A model generated the notes under the pieces. That model ran no database searches and had not been told where the DNA came from. It saw nothing but the letters and a program-made list of their open reading frames with translations. Below are positions 9,384 through 16,260 of a stretch of DNA of 64,000 nt, in pieces (the stretch's first letter is position 1; every line of letters begins with the position of its first letter). The stretch lies in contig JALHMF010000001.1 of NCBI GenBank assembly GCA_022844205.1, positions 140,615 through 204,614 of the forward strand. Direction: 5' to 3'. A program made the position numbers and the translations under genes. Source of the DNA: Xanthobacteraceae bacterium. GTDB taxonomy: Bacteria > Pseudomonadota > Alphaproteobacteria > Rhizobiales > Xanthobacteraceae.

Positions 9384-9414
9384 GTCATGGCCCCGGCATA
9401 AAGCCGGGCATGAC
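9384..9414. repeat. Short hairpin at a convergent gene junction
   Basis: The arms GTCATG-GCCCCGGC and GCCGGG-CATGAC are separated by ATAAA. The hairpin lies between the 3' ends of the phosphomannomutase gene and the minus-strand tadE/G pair, where it could stop transcription from both sides. It has no strong T-run, so it may equally be a fragment of a dispersed palindrome. Confidence 0.6.
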
Positions 9415-9436
9415 GGTTTAGGGAAATGAAGGTGGC

Positions 9437-9988
9437 TTACGACGCGACGCGGGAGATCGTATTCACGAGGCGCGGACGCAGGTAGAGCTTGTCCGTCATC
9501 GTGATCGAGCCCGTGATCGCGTAACCGATCGGCGGCGTGTAGCTGTAGCTTGCTTCCGCCCAGATCAGCGTTGTGTTCGCGATGTTGAGGCCGGTTGGCA
9601 GCGTGACCGTTTCGTTCACGGCGCGTGCCGTGTCCTGGTACGCGTCACTCCAGGCGACTTTCGCGACGCCGTTGGAGTCGATCGCGATGCTCGATACCTT
9701 GATCTTCAGCGTGCTGGTCGAATAGGGCGCCATCACCGAAGTCGTGGCCGACATGATCTGCGTCATTTCGGCGTTGGTGATGCTCACGTCCTGCGCGACA
9801 AGATCGCCGATCGCCCGCGTCACCAGCGTGGTCTTTCGCTTCATGGTGATCGCCTGCGTGATTTCCGAGCCGCCGAGATAGAGCGTCAGCATGATCGGCA
9901 GCAGGACCGCAAACTCCACCGCCGAAACCCCGCGATGATCGCGGCGGAAGTCGCGGATTTTCTGAATGATGCCCGTTTGCGTTTTCAT
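9437..9988 (-). CDS. TadE/TadG-family pseudopilin
   Basis: 183 aa. A basic N-terminus (KIRDFRRDHRG) is followed by VSAVEFAVLLPIMLTLYLGG, a single membrane segment with the conserved Glu of the TadE-like motif. An extracytoplasmic beta-rich domain follows. TadE-like proteins are processed by the prepilin peptidase and act as minor pilins or assembly factors of the Flp pilus. It lies 8 bp downstream of a second TadE-like gene on the same strand, opposite to the main cpa operon. The ATG at 9988 is chosen because the longer frame overlaps that neighbour. Confidence 0.85.
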   Translation of the reverse strand: MKTQTGIIQKIRDFRRDHRGVSAVEFAVLLPIMLTLYLGGSEITQAITMKRKTTLVTRAIGDLVAQDVSITNAEMTQIMSATTSVMAPYSTSTLKIKVSSIAIDSNGVAKVAWSDAYQDTARAVNETVTLPTGLNIANTTLIWAEASYSYTPPIGYAITGSITMTDKLYLRPRLVNTISRVAS

Positions 9989-9996
9989 GACAGGCC

Positions 9997-10584
9997 TCAG
10001 TTCGGATAGGGTTCGTTGCGGAAGGCGGAAGTCGACATCAACAGGCGCTTGCCGTTCGGCAGATCCGCCATGTCGAGTCCGAAATAGCGCACGAAGGTCG
10101 GCCATTCGTAAGCGACCCGAACGACCACGATCGAACCCTGCGTGCCCGGCTGCCAGGTGAAATTCGAAGTATCCATGTTGCCGTTGGCGTCGAGCGGCTT
10201 GCCCATATTGGTGCCGCCGAAGGACGAAGCCGTGCGCACATCCACCTTGATGCCGGTCGTGCAATCGAACAGCGCATAGAGGCGATTGCAGATTTCCGCC
10301 TTGAACTGCGCCTGCGTCAGCGCGGATTTCTGCGCCTGGCCCGTCATCACGAGACGCGAGGCGTCGGCGACCGCGGTTTCGAGAACCTGGCCGGCGAAGA
10401 ATACCAGCGCGGTCTCCAGAATGGCGAACAGCAGCGCGAGGAACGGGAAGATGACAATGGCGAATTCGATCAGCGTCGCGCCGTCATCGCGGCGGACGAA
10501 ACGCATCGTCACACGGCGGAAGCCGCGGCAAGCGCGGTTTTCCACGACGAAGCGCGGCACAAGATTTGATACGGTCTTCATCAT
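9997..10584 (-). CDS. TadE/TadG-family pseudopilin, first gene of pair
   Basis: 195 aa. An N-terminal basic region (RFVRRDDG) is followed by the TadE-like segment ATLIEFAIVIFPFLALLFAI, with the Glu at position +5 of the motif. The outer domain carries FKAEICNRLYALFDCTTG, with two cysteines that could form a disulfide. Together with the downstream gene it supplies minor pseudopilins for the Tad pilus. Start ATG at 10584 (MMKTVSNLVPRF); no strong ribosome site is seen, so the second ATG three bases later is also possible. A TTAACCAT word lies about 100 bp upstream. Confidence 0.85.
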   Translation of the reverse strand: MMKTVSNLVPRFVVENRACRGFRRVTMRFVRRDDGATLIEFAIVIFPFLALLFAILETALVFFAGQVLETAVADASRLVMTGQAQKSALTQAQFKAEICNRLYALFDCTTGIKVDVRTASSFGGTNMGKPLDANGNMDTSNFTWQPGTQGSIVVVRVAYEWPTFVRYFGLDMADLPNGKRLLMSTSAFRNEPYPN

Positions 10585-10686
10585 TCGCGCCAATCCCAGC
10601 GTTTTCTCTTCCGGGGTTGTAGCGGATACGGTTTGACGAACCGTTGCGATGCTGCAAACGGCAAAAGGATTGCCATTCACCGCCGG

Positions 10687-10694
10687 TTAACCAT
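10687..10694 (+). promoter_or_regulatory. TTAACCAT word, possible CtrA half-site
   Basis: The word TTAACCAT lies in the 128-bp gap upstream of the first TadE-like gene. The same 8-mer occurs upstream of cpaB and of the sensor kinase at 57360. In Caulobacter this word is associated with CtrA, which controls pilus genes there. Applying that here is inference. Confidence 0.35.
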
Positions 10695-10712
10695 GCGGCG
10701 GATTTGGCGGCC

Positions 10713-11183
10713 TTACTTGGACGAGGAGGAGGACCCGGGCGTCGGAGCGGAGAATCCGTTGCGGGATTCGGTCTGCTTCAGCGTGCCCTCGAAGAAATCG
10801 TTGCCGTCGCCGAGCATGACCGAACGCTCGCAACGAGGGGCGCAGCTCCAGGTCTCACGGTTGACGCCGCGCCAGACCGTGAGGCCTTCCTTGGGCGCGC
10901 CAACCTTAACCGTGTGCTCCGCCAGCACCGCGCCTTGATGGTCGAGGGCGATGATATTGGTGGTGCCGTAGCCCTTGCCGGTGATGACCATCAGGCCCCC
11001 CGCCTGCAGGGATCCGTCGGCCACTTGCGGGTTTCCGATCACGATGGTCGCGATCTTTTCCGGCATTTTCACAATGCTTGCCTGATTCAGAATGACCGAA
11101 ATGCTTTCGGATCGGGCCGGGTGCTGGGCCGCGGCGGCAACGCACGCAACGGCCAGAGCGCAACGCAGGATCAATGCTTTCAC
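10713..11183 (-). CDS. Stand-alone pilus-assembly N-domain protein (CpaC N-terminal-like)
   Basis: About 156 aa. It has a signal peptide (LILRCALAVACVAAAA), then a domain like the N-terminal region of secretin CpaC. ISVILNQASIVKMPEKIATIVIGNPQVADG matches the same region in CpaC at 14040 (VVDLPRDAKDVLVANPAIAN), and VITGKGYGTTNIIALD matches its LIGVAPGQTNVIFFD. There is no secretin barrel. A unique C-terminal part holds a Cys pair (SCAPRCERS) and ends in a Ser tail. The likely start is GTG at 11183, seven bases after AAGGA; a TTG at 11216 has no such site. It probably acts in the periplasm near the secretin. It faces away from the flp genes. Confidence 0.8.
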   Translation of the reverse strand: MKALILRCALAVACVAAAAQHPARSESISVILNQASIVKMPEKIATIVIGNPQVADGSLQAGGLMVITGKGYGTTNIIALDHQGAVLAEHTVKVGAPKEGLTVWRGVNRETWSCAPRCERSVMLGDGNDFFEGTLKQTESRNGFSAPTPGSSSSSK

Positions 11184-11573
11184 GGCGGCTTCCTTTTTGG
11201 CCAGTGGGCCACGCAACGAGGTGACGCGACTTGGAAACGAACGTTTCGAATTTCGCGGAAAATGGTGAATGAAATGCCAACACCGGGCATTCTTCGGCGC
11301 CTAATCAGAAAGCGCCCTTGCTGCCTGTGTTCTTGTGGGCGGGTGCGGATGCTCCGCCCTGCCGTCGATGGTCTGAAAGCAGCGCGGTATGAAAATCAGC
11401 ACCTGCGGCCGCCCTTTTATGGTTTCTGAATTCTTGATGCGTCCGCGCACTCTTGAAGTTTATTCGATCCATTTAACGGCGCTGCAATGGATGGGCGCTA
11501 GGTTCCCCGCACGATCGCTCACGGGAAGAATTCCGCGGGCACGTACTCAGAGGGATGCGTACAGGAGTTCGCC
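11184..11573. other. 390-bp non-coding region between divergent pilus genes
   Basis: No convincing gene is seen. It must hold the promoters for the minus-strand pilus genes and for the first flp gene. A perfect inverted repeat, GAAACG-AA-CGTTTC, lies at 11234-11247, 51 bp upstream of the GTG of the N-domain gene, and could be an operator. No clear -35/-10 pair was found. Confidence 0.5.
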
Positions 11574-11735
11574 ATGCAGATGCTCGTTCGCTTCGTCAAG
11601 GATCAGTCCGGTGCCACGGCCATCGAATACGGTCTCATCGCCGCCTGCATTTCGGTCGCGATCATTACGGTCGCCACGAACGTGGGTTCGAAGCTCAACT
11701 CGACGTTCACGCAGGTCCAGAGCGCGCTAAAATAA
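11574..11735 (+). CDS. Flp-type prepilin 1
   Basis: A 53-aa type IVb prepilin, the major subunit class of the Tad pilus. A short basic leader (MQMLVRFVKDQSG) precedes the cleavage motif G|ATAIEY, with the processing Gly and the invariant Glu-Tyr. The hydrophobic GLIAACISVAIITVATNVG and a short tail ending in QSALK follow. AGGAG lies seven bases before the ATG. It is the first of three near-identical copies in 900 bp and differs from the others mainly in its leader. A strong terminator follows at once, so it is probably made as its own small transcript. Confidence 0.93.
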   Translation: MQMLVRFVKDQSGATAIEYGLIAACISVAIITVATNVGSKLNSTFTQVQSALK

Positions 11736-11760
11736 GCAAGCCCGGCTGAAACTGACAACT

Positions 11761-11788
11761 GGCCCCGCCTTGCGGGGCCTTTCTGTTT
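11761..11788 (+). terminator. Terminator after flp copy 1
   Basis: Perfect stem GGCCCCGC / GCGGGGCC with a CTT loop, followed by TTTCTGTTT. It lies 25 bp after the stop of the first flp gene. Confidence 0.85.
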
Positions 11789-11892
11789 GGTAAGGTTTGA
11801 TTCAATGTGTTTGAGAATTCGGGCGATCTCTAAAATTTTCCGCATTCAATCAATCAAATTCTCACAGGCTTGCGGTATCACAAGGCCACTAA

Positions 11893-11907
11893 CCGGGAAA
11901 AACCCGG
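11893..11907 (+). other. 5' leader hairpin of flp copy 2
   Basis: CCGGG-AAAAA-CCCGG lies 20 bp upstream of the start codon and just before the Shine-Dalgarno GGGAG. A similar hairpin (AGCCGG-AGAAA-CCGGCT, 12262-12278) sits in front of copy 3. It may protect the mRNA end or modulate translation. Confidence 0.5.
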
Positions 11908-11927
11908 CAACCTTGGGAGATGTGTCA

Positions 11928-12086
11928 ATGGTTCTTCGTAACTTCATCCGTGACGAATCTGGCGCCACGGCCATCGAATACGGCCTCATCGCCGCTTGTA
12001 TTTCGATCGCGATCATCACGGTCGCCACGAACGTCGGCTCGAAGCTGAACTCGACCTTCACGCAGGTCCAGACCGCGCTGAAGTAA
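11928..12086 (+). CDS. Flp-type prepilin 2
   Basis: 52 aa, starting MVLRNFIRDESG, then the cleavage motif G|ATAIEY and a mature sequence nearly identical to copies 1 and 3 (one conservative change in the helix relative to copy 1, and QTALK at the end). GGGAG lies eight bases before the ATG. It has its own leader with a hairpin and its own terminator. Like the other copies it would be cleaved by CpaA and assembled by CpaF, TadB and TadC. Confidence 0.93.
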   Translation: MVLRNFIRDESGATAIEYGLIAACISIAIITVATNVGSKLNSTFTQVQTALK

Positions 12087-12118
12087 TCGGAGCAAGCTCC
12101 GTCACAACGAATACAACA

Positions 12119-12150
12119 GGCCCCGGTTTTTCCGGGGCCTTTTGCTTTTT
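12119..12150 (+). terminator. Terminator after flp copy 2
   Basis: Perfect stem GGCCCCGG / CCGGGGCC with a T5 loop, followed by TTTTGCTTTTT. Confidence 0.87.
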
Positions 12151-12310
12151 CAAGTCGAGATTGCCGACAAATTGCGGGCGGAATGTACGCCGGGAACGTC
12201 TAAAAAAGTTCCAAACGCGTCAATCGGATCATAACTCGTGCTGCCTATATTCCACCCTGCAAGCCGGAGAAACCGGCTCCAAGTGAGATCCAGCAGGGAG
12301 ACTATGACAC

Positions 12311-12469
12311 ATGACTTTCCGCAAATTCCTTCGTGACGAATCCGGAGCCACGGCGATCGAGTACGGCCTCATCGCCGCCTGTATTTCGATTGCGATCATC
12401 ACGGTCGCGACGAATGTCGGTTCCAAGCTGAACTCGACCTTCACGCAGGTTGAAACGGCCCTCAAGTAA
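12311..12469 (+). CDS. Flp-type prepilin 3
   Basis: 52 aa, starting MTFRKFLRDESG, with the cleavage motif G|ATAIEY and a mature part almost identical to copy 2 except QVETALK near the end. The ATG at 12311 is used; an ATG seven bases upstream opens a frame that stops after ten codons. AGGGAG lies about ten bases upstream. Its leader carries a hairpin (AGCCGG-AGAAA-CCGGCT), and it too is followed by its own terminator. Confidence 0.92.
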   Translation: MTFRKFLRDESGATAIEYGLIAACISIAIITVATNVGSKLNSTFTQVETALK

Positions 12470-12499
12470 GCCGGGGCCAACTTTTCCCTCAGGTTAAAG

Positions 12500-12531
12500 G
12501 GCGCGGGAGCAATTCCCGCGCCTCTTTTTTT
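12500..12531 (+). terminator. Terminator after flp copy 3
   Basis: Stem GGCGCGGGA / TCCCGCGCC closing a short loop, followed by a run of T (TCTTTTTTT). It separates the pilin genes from cpaA. Confidence 0.87.
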
Positions 12532-12614
12532 ATGGGTTGATTCACCGATCGCTCAGAACTTCCCGCTAGCGTGGCGTGGTCGATGGCCCCCCGTTTTCGG
12601 GCCGGGAGTAAGCG

Positions 12615-13118
12615 ATGGTTCTCGAACTAGCGGTCCTTTTGCTGTTTCCGGCGGCGATGGCTTATGCGGCCACGAGCGATCTGGTTTCGATGACCATTTC
12701 CAACCGGCTATCGCTCGCTCTCGCCGTCAGCTTTTTCCTGGTGGCGTTCCTGATCGGCATGCCACTGATGGATATCGGCCGGCATGTGCTGGCAAGCCTC
12801 GTCGTTCTCGTGGCGGCGTTTTTCTGCTTCGCGCGCGGCTGGATCGGCGGCGGCGATGCGAAGCTCGCGGCCGCGACGGCACTCTGGCTCGGCTTCGTGC
12901 ACCTCATGGATTACCTGCTGATCGCATCCTTCGCCGGCGGTGTTCTGACGCTGGCGCTGCTCTATGCCCGCAAGTTTCCGCTGCCGGCACCGCTCGCCCG
13001 GCAGGCCTGGATCGCGCGGCTGCATCATGTCGATACCGGCATCCCTTACGGGATCGCGCTCGCGATGGCCGGACTGTTCGTTTATCCCGAAACGGTTTTC
13101 ATGCGGGCTCTGGCGTGA
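12615..13118 (+). CDS. cpaA: Prepilin peptidase CpaA/TadV
   Basis: An integral-membrane aspartyl protease of 167 aa with about five hydrophobic segments. It cleaves the Flp leader peptides and processes TadE/TadG-like proteins. The first catalytic Asp is in YAATSDLVSMTISNR near residue 24. The second is in the conserved GGGDAKL motif near residue 79, matching the GxGD signature. It is much shorter than the bifunctional PilD enzymes because it lacks the methylase domain, as is normal for CpaA/TadV. GGGAG precedes the ATG. It lies between the flp array and the cpaB operon. Confidence 0.93.
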   Translation: MVLELAVLLLFPAAMAYAATSDLVSMTISNRLSLALAVSFFLVAFLIGMPLMDIGRHVLASLVVLVAAFFCFARGWIGGGDAKLAAATALWLGFVHLMDYLLIASFAGGVLTLALLYARKFPLPAPLARQAWIARLHHVDTGIPYGIALAMAGLFVYPETVFMRALA

Positions 13119-13163
13119 AAATCGGGCCTTTCGGGGCCGATCGCTAAATTCGATTACGCCTCA

Positions 13164-13171
13164 TTAACCAT
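13164..13171 (+). promoter_or_regulatory. TTAACCAT word upstream of cpaB
   Basis: The 8-mer TTAACCAT lies 70 bp upstream of the cpaB start, in the AT-richest part of the 122-bp gap before the long cpaB-tadC operon. It matches a word linked to CtrA in Caulobacter; the link here is inferred. Confidence 0.4.
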
Positions 13172-13240
13172 AATTTGACGTTTGCCTGCTGCAATCCCGG
13201 CTGACAGCAGTTCTCCGTCCGATTCTGGAAAGTGAAGCGT

Positions 13241-14017
13241 ATGAAACCGGCTCGTATCATTGTTCTCGCCATCGCGCTCTGCGCGGGCGGTCTCGCCTTC
13301 ATGCTTTCCGGCGGCGAGCCTCCGCAGGTGCCGGTGCAGATCGTCCAGTCGCAGGACGTGGTCGACATCCTGGTCGCCAAATCCGAAATTCCCGTTGGCC
13401 GCTCCGTGTTGCCCGAGGATGTCTCCTGGGCGCCGTGGCCGAGCAAGGCCGCAGGCCCGCTCTACATCACGAAGTCGCAGCGCCCCAACGCTATCGAAGA
13501 TCTGAAAGGTTCGGTCGCCCGCGCGCCGTTCGTGCCCGGCGAGCCGATCCGCGAGGAGAAACTCGTGAAGGCCGACGGATCCGGATTTATGTCCGCGATT
13601 CTTTCGGCCGGCATGCGCGCGATCTCAACCGAAATTTCCGCCGAGAGCGGCGCGGGCGGATTCATCCTGCCGAACGACCGGGTCGATGTCATTCTCACAC
13701 GCCGCGAGAGCGACAGCTTCCTGAGCGAGACGGTGCTGCGCAATGTGCGCGTGCTCGCGATCGACCAGACGGTTGAAGAAAAAAACGGCCAGAAGGTTGT
13801 CGTCGGGAAAACCGCGACCATCGAACTCTCCGCCCGCCAGGCCGAAACGCTCGCGCTATCGCGCCAGCGCGGCACGCTCTCGCTCGCTCTCCGCAGCCTC
13901 GCCGACGCCATGCCGGTCAATGCCGGCAAGAAAAAGCCGGAAGAGGAAAACGAACGGGCGAGCGGCTCCATCAATGTCGTGCGCTTCGGCGTCACGTCCA
14001 CGCAAACCGCCCGATAA
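13241..14017 (+). CDS. cpaB: Pilus assembly protein CpaB/RcpC
   Basis: 258 aa. An N-terminal membrane anchor (ARIIVLAIALCAGGLAFML) is followed by a periplasmic part with a SAF-like domain (VVDILVAKSEIPVGRSVLPEDVSW), characteristic of CpaB/RcpC. These proteins associate with the secretin and are thought to bind peptidoglycan. The central ISAESGAGGFILPNDRVDVI is the conserved family block. The ATG at 13241 is preferred to a GTG three codons upstream. First gene of the operon cpaB-cpaC-cpaD-cpaE-cpaF-tadB-tadC. Confidence 0.93.
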   Translation: MKPARIIVLAIALCAGGLAFMLSGGEPPQVPVQIVQSQDVVDILVAKSEIPVGRSVLPEDVSWAPWPSKAAGPLYITKSQRPNAIEDLKGSVARAPFVPGEPIREEKLVKADGSGFMSAILSAGMRAISTEISAESGAGGFILPNDRVDVILTRRESDSFLSETVLRNVRVLAIDQTVEEKNGQKVVVGKTATIELSARQAETLALSRQRGTLSLALRSLADAMPVNAGKKKPEEENERASGSINVVRFGVTSTQTAR

Positions 14018-14039
14018 GCGCGCAGGGGAAGGGGTCAAA

Positions 14040-15491
14040 ATGGTAAGTCCTCACGCGACGATTCTCCGGCTGGCCGCCGCATCCGCACTGATGCTGGCAC
14101 TTGCCGCGCCTGCCACCCTGACGGCCAGCGCCGACGAAACCACGGCGTCGATCCGCAATCCGGGGCAGCAGCAGAACCGTTTTCTCGCACTCGGCATCGG
14201 CAAGTCCTCGGTCGTCGATCTTCCGCGCGATGCGAAGGACGTGCTGGTCGCCAATCCCGCGATCGCCAACGCCGTCGTGCGCTCGGCCCGCCGCGCCTAT
14301 TTGATCGGCGTGGCGCCCGGCCAGACCAACGTGATTTTCTTCGATGCTGAAGGCCGCCAGATGGCCGCCTACGACATCGAAGTCGGCCGCGACGCCAGCG
14401 GGGTGCGCGAGGCGCTGCGCCGCCTCAATCCGAAATCCTCGATCCGTGTCGATGCGGTCAATGACAGCGTCGTGCTTTCCGGCGAAGTCGCGAATGCCGG
14501 CGAAGTGCAGACGGCGGTCGATACCGCGGGCCGTCTTGTCGGCGGCATCGACAAGGTCGTCAACGGCCTCACCATCAAGGGCAAGGAGCAGGTGCTGCTC
14601 AAGGTTACGGTCGCGGAAGTGCAGCGCAACGTGCTGAAGCAGATGGGCATCGACCTGAACGGCGCCATCAACATCGGTAGCGCCACCATCGGCACCGGTG
14701 TGGCGGGCGCCGCCACCAATTTCTTCCTGAACAACCCCTTCACCGTGCAGAACCAGTCGCTCTCCTCGACGCAGGTGCCGGTGACGGCGAATTTCGGCAG
14801 CGGCAACCACATCACGATGACGCTGAAGGCGATGGAGCAGGCGGGCGTGCTGCGCACGCTGGCGGAACCGTCGCTGACGGCGATCTCGGGCGAATCGGCG
14901 AAATTCCTCGCGGGCGGCGAATTTCCGATTCCCGCCGGCCAGACTTGCGATCCGACCAGCGGCTGCCAAATTCAGATTCAATTCAAGCAGTTCGGCGTCG
15001 GTCTGGAATTCACCCCGGTCGTGATCGGCGAAGGCCGCATCAGCCTGAAAGTCGGCACGGAAGTGTCCGAGCTTTCGACCGAAGGTGCGATCCGTTTTAC
15101 GAGCATCAACATTCCTTCGCTGAAGGTTCGCCGCGCCAGCTCCACCGTCGAACTTCCGTCGGGTGGCGGTCTCGTGATGGCGGGACTGCTGCAGGAACAG
15201 ACCAAGCAGAACATCAACGGCGTGCCGGGCCTGATGAACATTCCGGTGCTGGGCGCGCTGTTCCGCAGCCGCGATTACCAGCGCGGGCAGACCGAACTCA
15301 TGATCATGGTGACACCCTATGTCGTGAAGGCGAACTCGCCGAGCGCCATGTCGCGCCCGGACGACGGCTTCGCCGATCCGGCCGACCCCTCGACCGTGCT
15401 GCTCGGCCAGCTCAACCGGATCTATGGCGGTCCGGGTTCGGTGAAGCAGCAGCGCACCTATCACGGTTCTTACGGCTTCATTCTCGATTAA
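14040..15491 (+). CDS. cpaC: Secretin CpaC/RcpA
   Basis: Outer-membrane secretin of 483 aa through which the Flp pilus leaves the cell. A signal peptide (LAAASALMLALAAPATLTASA) precedes the pilus N-domain (residues about 50-125), a BON-like stretch (VDAVNDSVVLSGEVANAGEV) and the C-terminal secretin domain. The latter has TLAEPSLTAISGESAKFLAGGEFPIP and the terminal VPGLMNIPVLGALFRSRDYQ, both classic for secretins. A Cys pair (TCDPTSGC) sits in the barrel region. GGGG precedes the ATG; the gap to cpaB is 22 bp. Confidence 0.95.
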   Translation: MVSPHATILRLAAASALMLALAAPATLTASADETTASIRNPGQQQNRFLALGIGKSSVVDLPRDAKDVLVANPAIANAVVRSARRAYLIGVAPGQTNVIFFDAEGRQMAAYDIEVGRDASGVREALRRLNPKSSIRVDAVNDSVVLSGEVANAGEVQTAVDTAGRLVGGIDKVVNGLTIKGKEQVLLKVTVAEVQRNVLKQMGIDLNGAINIGSATIGTGVAGAATNFFLNNPFTVQNQSLSSTQVPVTANFGSGNHITMTLKAMEQAGVLRTLAEPSLTAISGESAKFLAGGEFPIPAGQTCDPTSGCQIQIQFKQFGVGLEFTPVVIGEGRISLKVGTEVSELSTEGAIRFTSINIPSLKVRRASSTVELPSGGGLVMAGLLQEQTKQNINGVPGLMNIPVLGALFRSRDYQRGQTELMIMVTPYVVKANSPSAMSRPDDGFADPADPSTVLLGQLNRIYGGPGSVKQQRTYHGSYGFILD

Positions 15492-15510
15492 GGCGGCTCA
15501 GGAGCAAAGT

Positions 15511-16260
15511 ATGTCCAAGTTTTTCAAGTTCAGGCTGGGCGCGCCGCTCTGCATGTTCGCGACCCTCGTGGTGGCCGCCGGCTGCAAGACCGCAACCTCG
15601 CCCGCGGTGGTCAACAGCTACTTCCCGACCGATTACCGCGAGCGGCATCCGATCCGTTTCGACGAGAGCGAGCGTTCGGTGCAGCTTCTCGTCGGTTCCG
15701 GCCGCGGCGAACTCACCGCCACGCAGCGCGCGCAAGTGACCGCGCTCGGCAGCGCCTGGCGCCGCGAGAGCACCGGCGTGCTCGTAATCGATGTGCCGAC
15801 CGGCACTAAAAATGAACGCTCAGCCAAATACGCGGTGCGCGAAGCACAGAGCCTGCTGCGCGCCACCGGCGTTCCCGCCCGTGCCGTTCGCGTCCGCAAA
15901 TACGAGCCGCCGCAGACCAGCGAACTCGGCCCGGTCCGCATTTCCTATGCGCGCATCGAAGCTACGGCCGGCCCGTGCGGCGAATGGCCGGAGGATCTCG
16001 GCGTGATGCCGTCTCCGAGCCTCAATGGATTTCCGCCGAGCATGGACAACCGGCCGTACTGGAATCACGGCTGCGCCACGCAGAAGAATCTCGCCGCGAT
16101 GGTCGCCAATCCGGAGGACCTGTTGCAGCCGCGTCCGGAAACGTCGGGACTCGCCGCGCGCCGCCAGACGGTCATGGACAAATACCGCAAGGGTGAAGAC
16201 CCCTCGACGATTTATCAGAACGGGACCGACGGCAAGGTCAGCACCGTCGGCAGCAAATGA
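15511..16260 (+). CDS. cpaD: Pilus assembly lipoprotein CpaD
   Basis: 249 aa with a lipoprotein signal (FATLVVAAGC, so Cys becomes lipidated). The CpaD domain follows, with NSYFPTDYRERHPIRFDESERSVQ near the start, which is diagnostic. The C-terminal block WPEDLGVMPSPSLNGFPPSMDNRPYWNHGCATQKNLAAMV is also typical. It acts in the outer membrane with the CpaC secretin. It overlaps cpaE by 4 bp (ATGA), so translation is coupled. Confidence 0.93.
   Translation: MSKFFKFRLGAPLCMFATLVVAAGCKTATSPAVVNSYFPTDYRERHPIRFDESERSVQLLVGSGRGELTATQRAQVTALGSAWRRESTGVLVIDVPTGTKNERSAKYAVREAQSLLRATGVPARAVRVRKYEPPQTSELGPVRISYARIEATAGPCGEWPEDLGVMPSPSLNGFPPSMDNRPYWNHGCATQKNLAAMVANPEDLLQPRPETSGLAARRQTVMDKYRKGEDPSTIYQNGTDGKVSTVGSK

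Noticed and set aside
11389-11730. A 113-codon frame overlapping the first flp gene.
   Set aside because: Arg/Ser-rich, no motif, and out of frame with a well-supported pilin having a strong ribosome site.
13122-13142. Hairpin ATCGG-GCCTTTCGGGG-CCGAT after cpaA as a terminator.
   Set aside because: The stem is short and no T-run follows.
13992-15464. A 490-codon open frame antisense to cpaC.
   Set aside because: No recognisable domain, Arg/His/Asp-rich composition, and it lies fully under the secretin gene with clear motifs.
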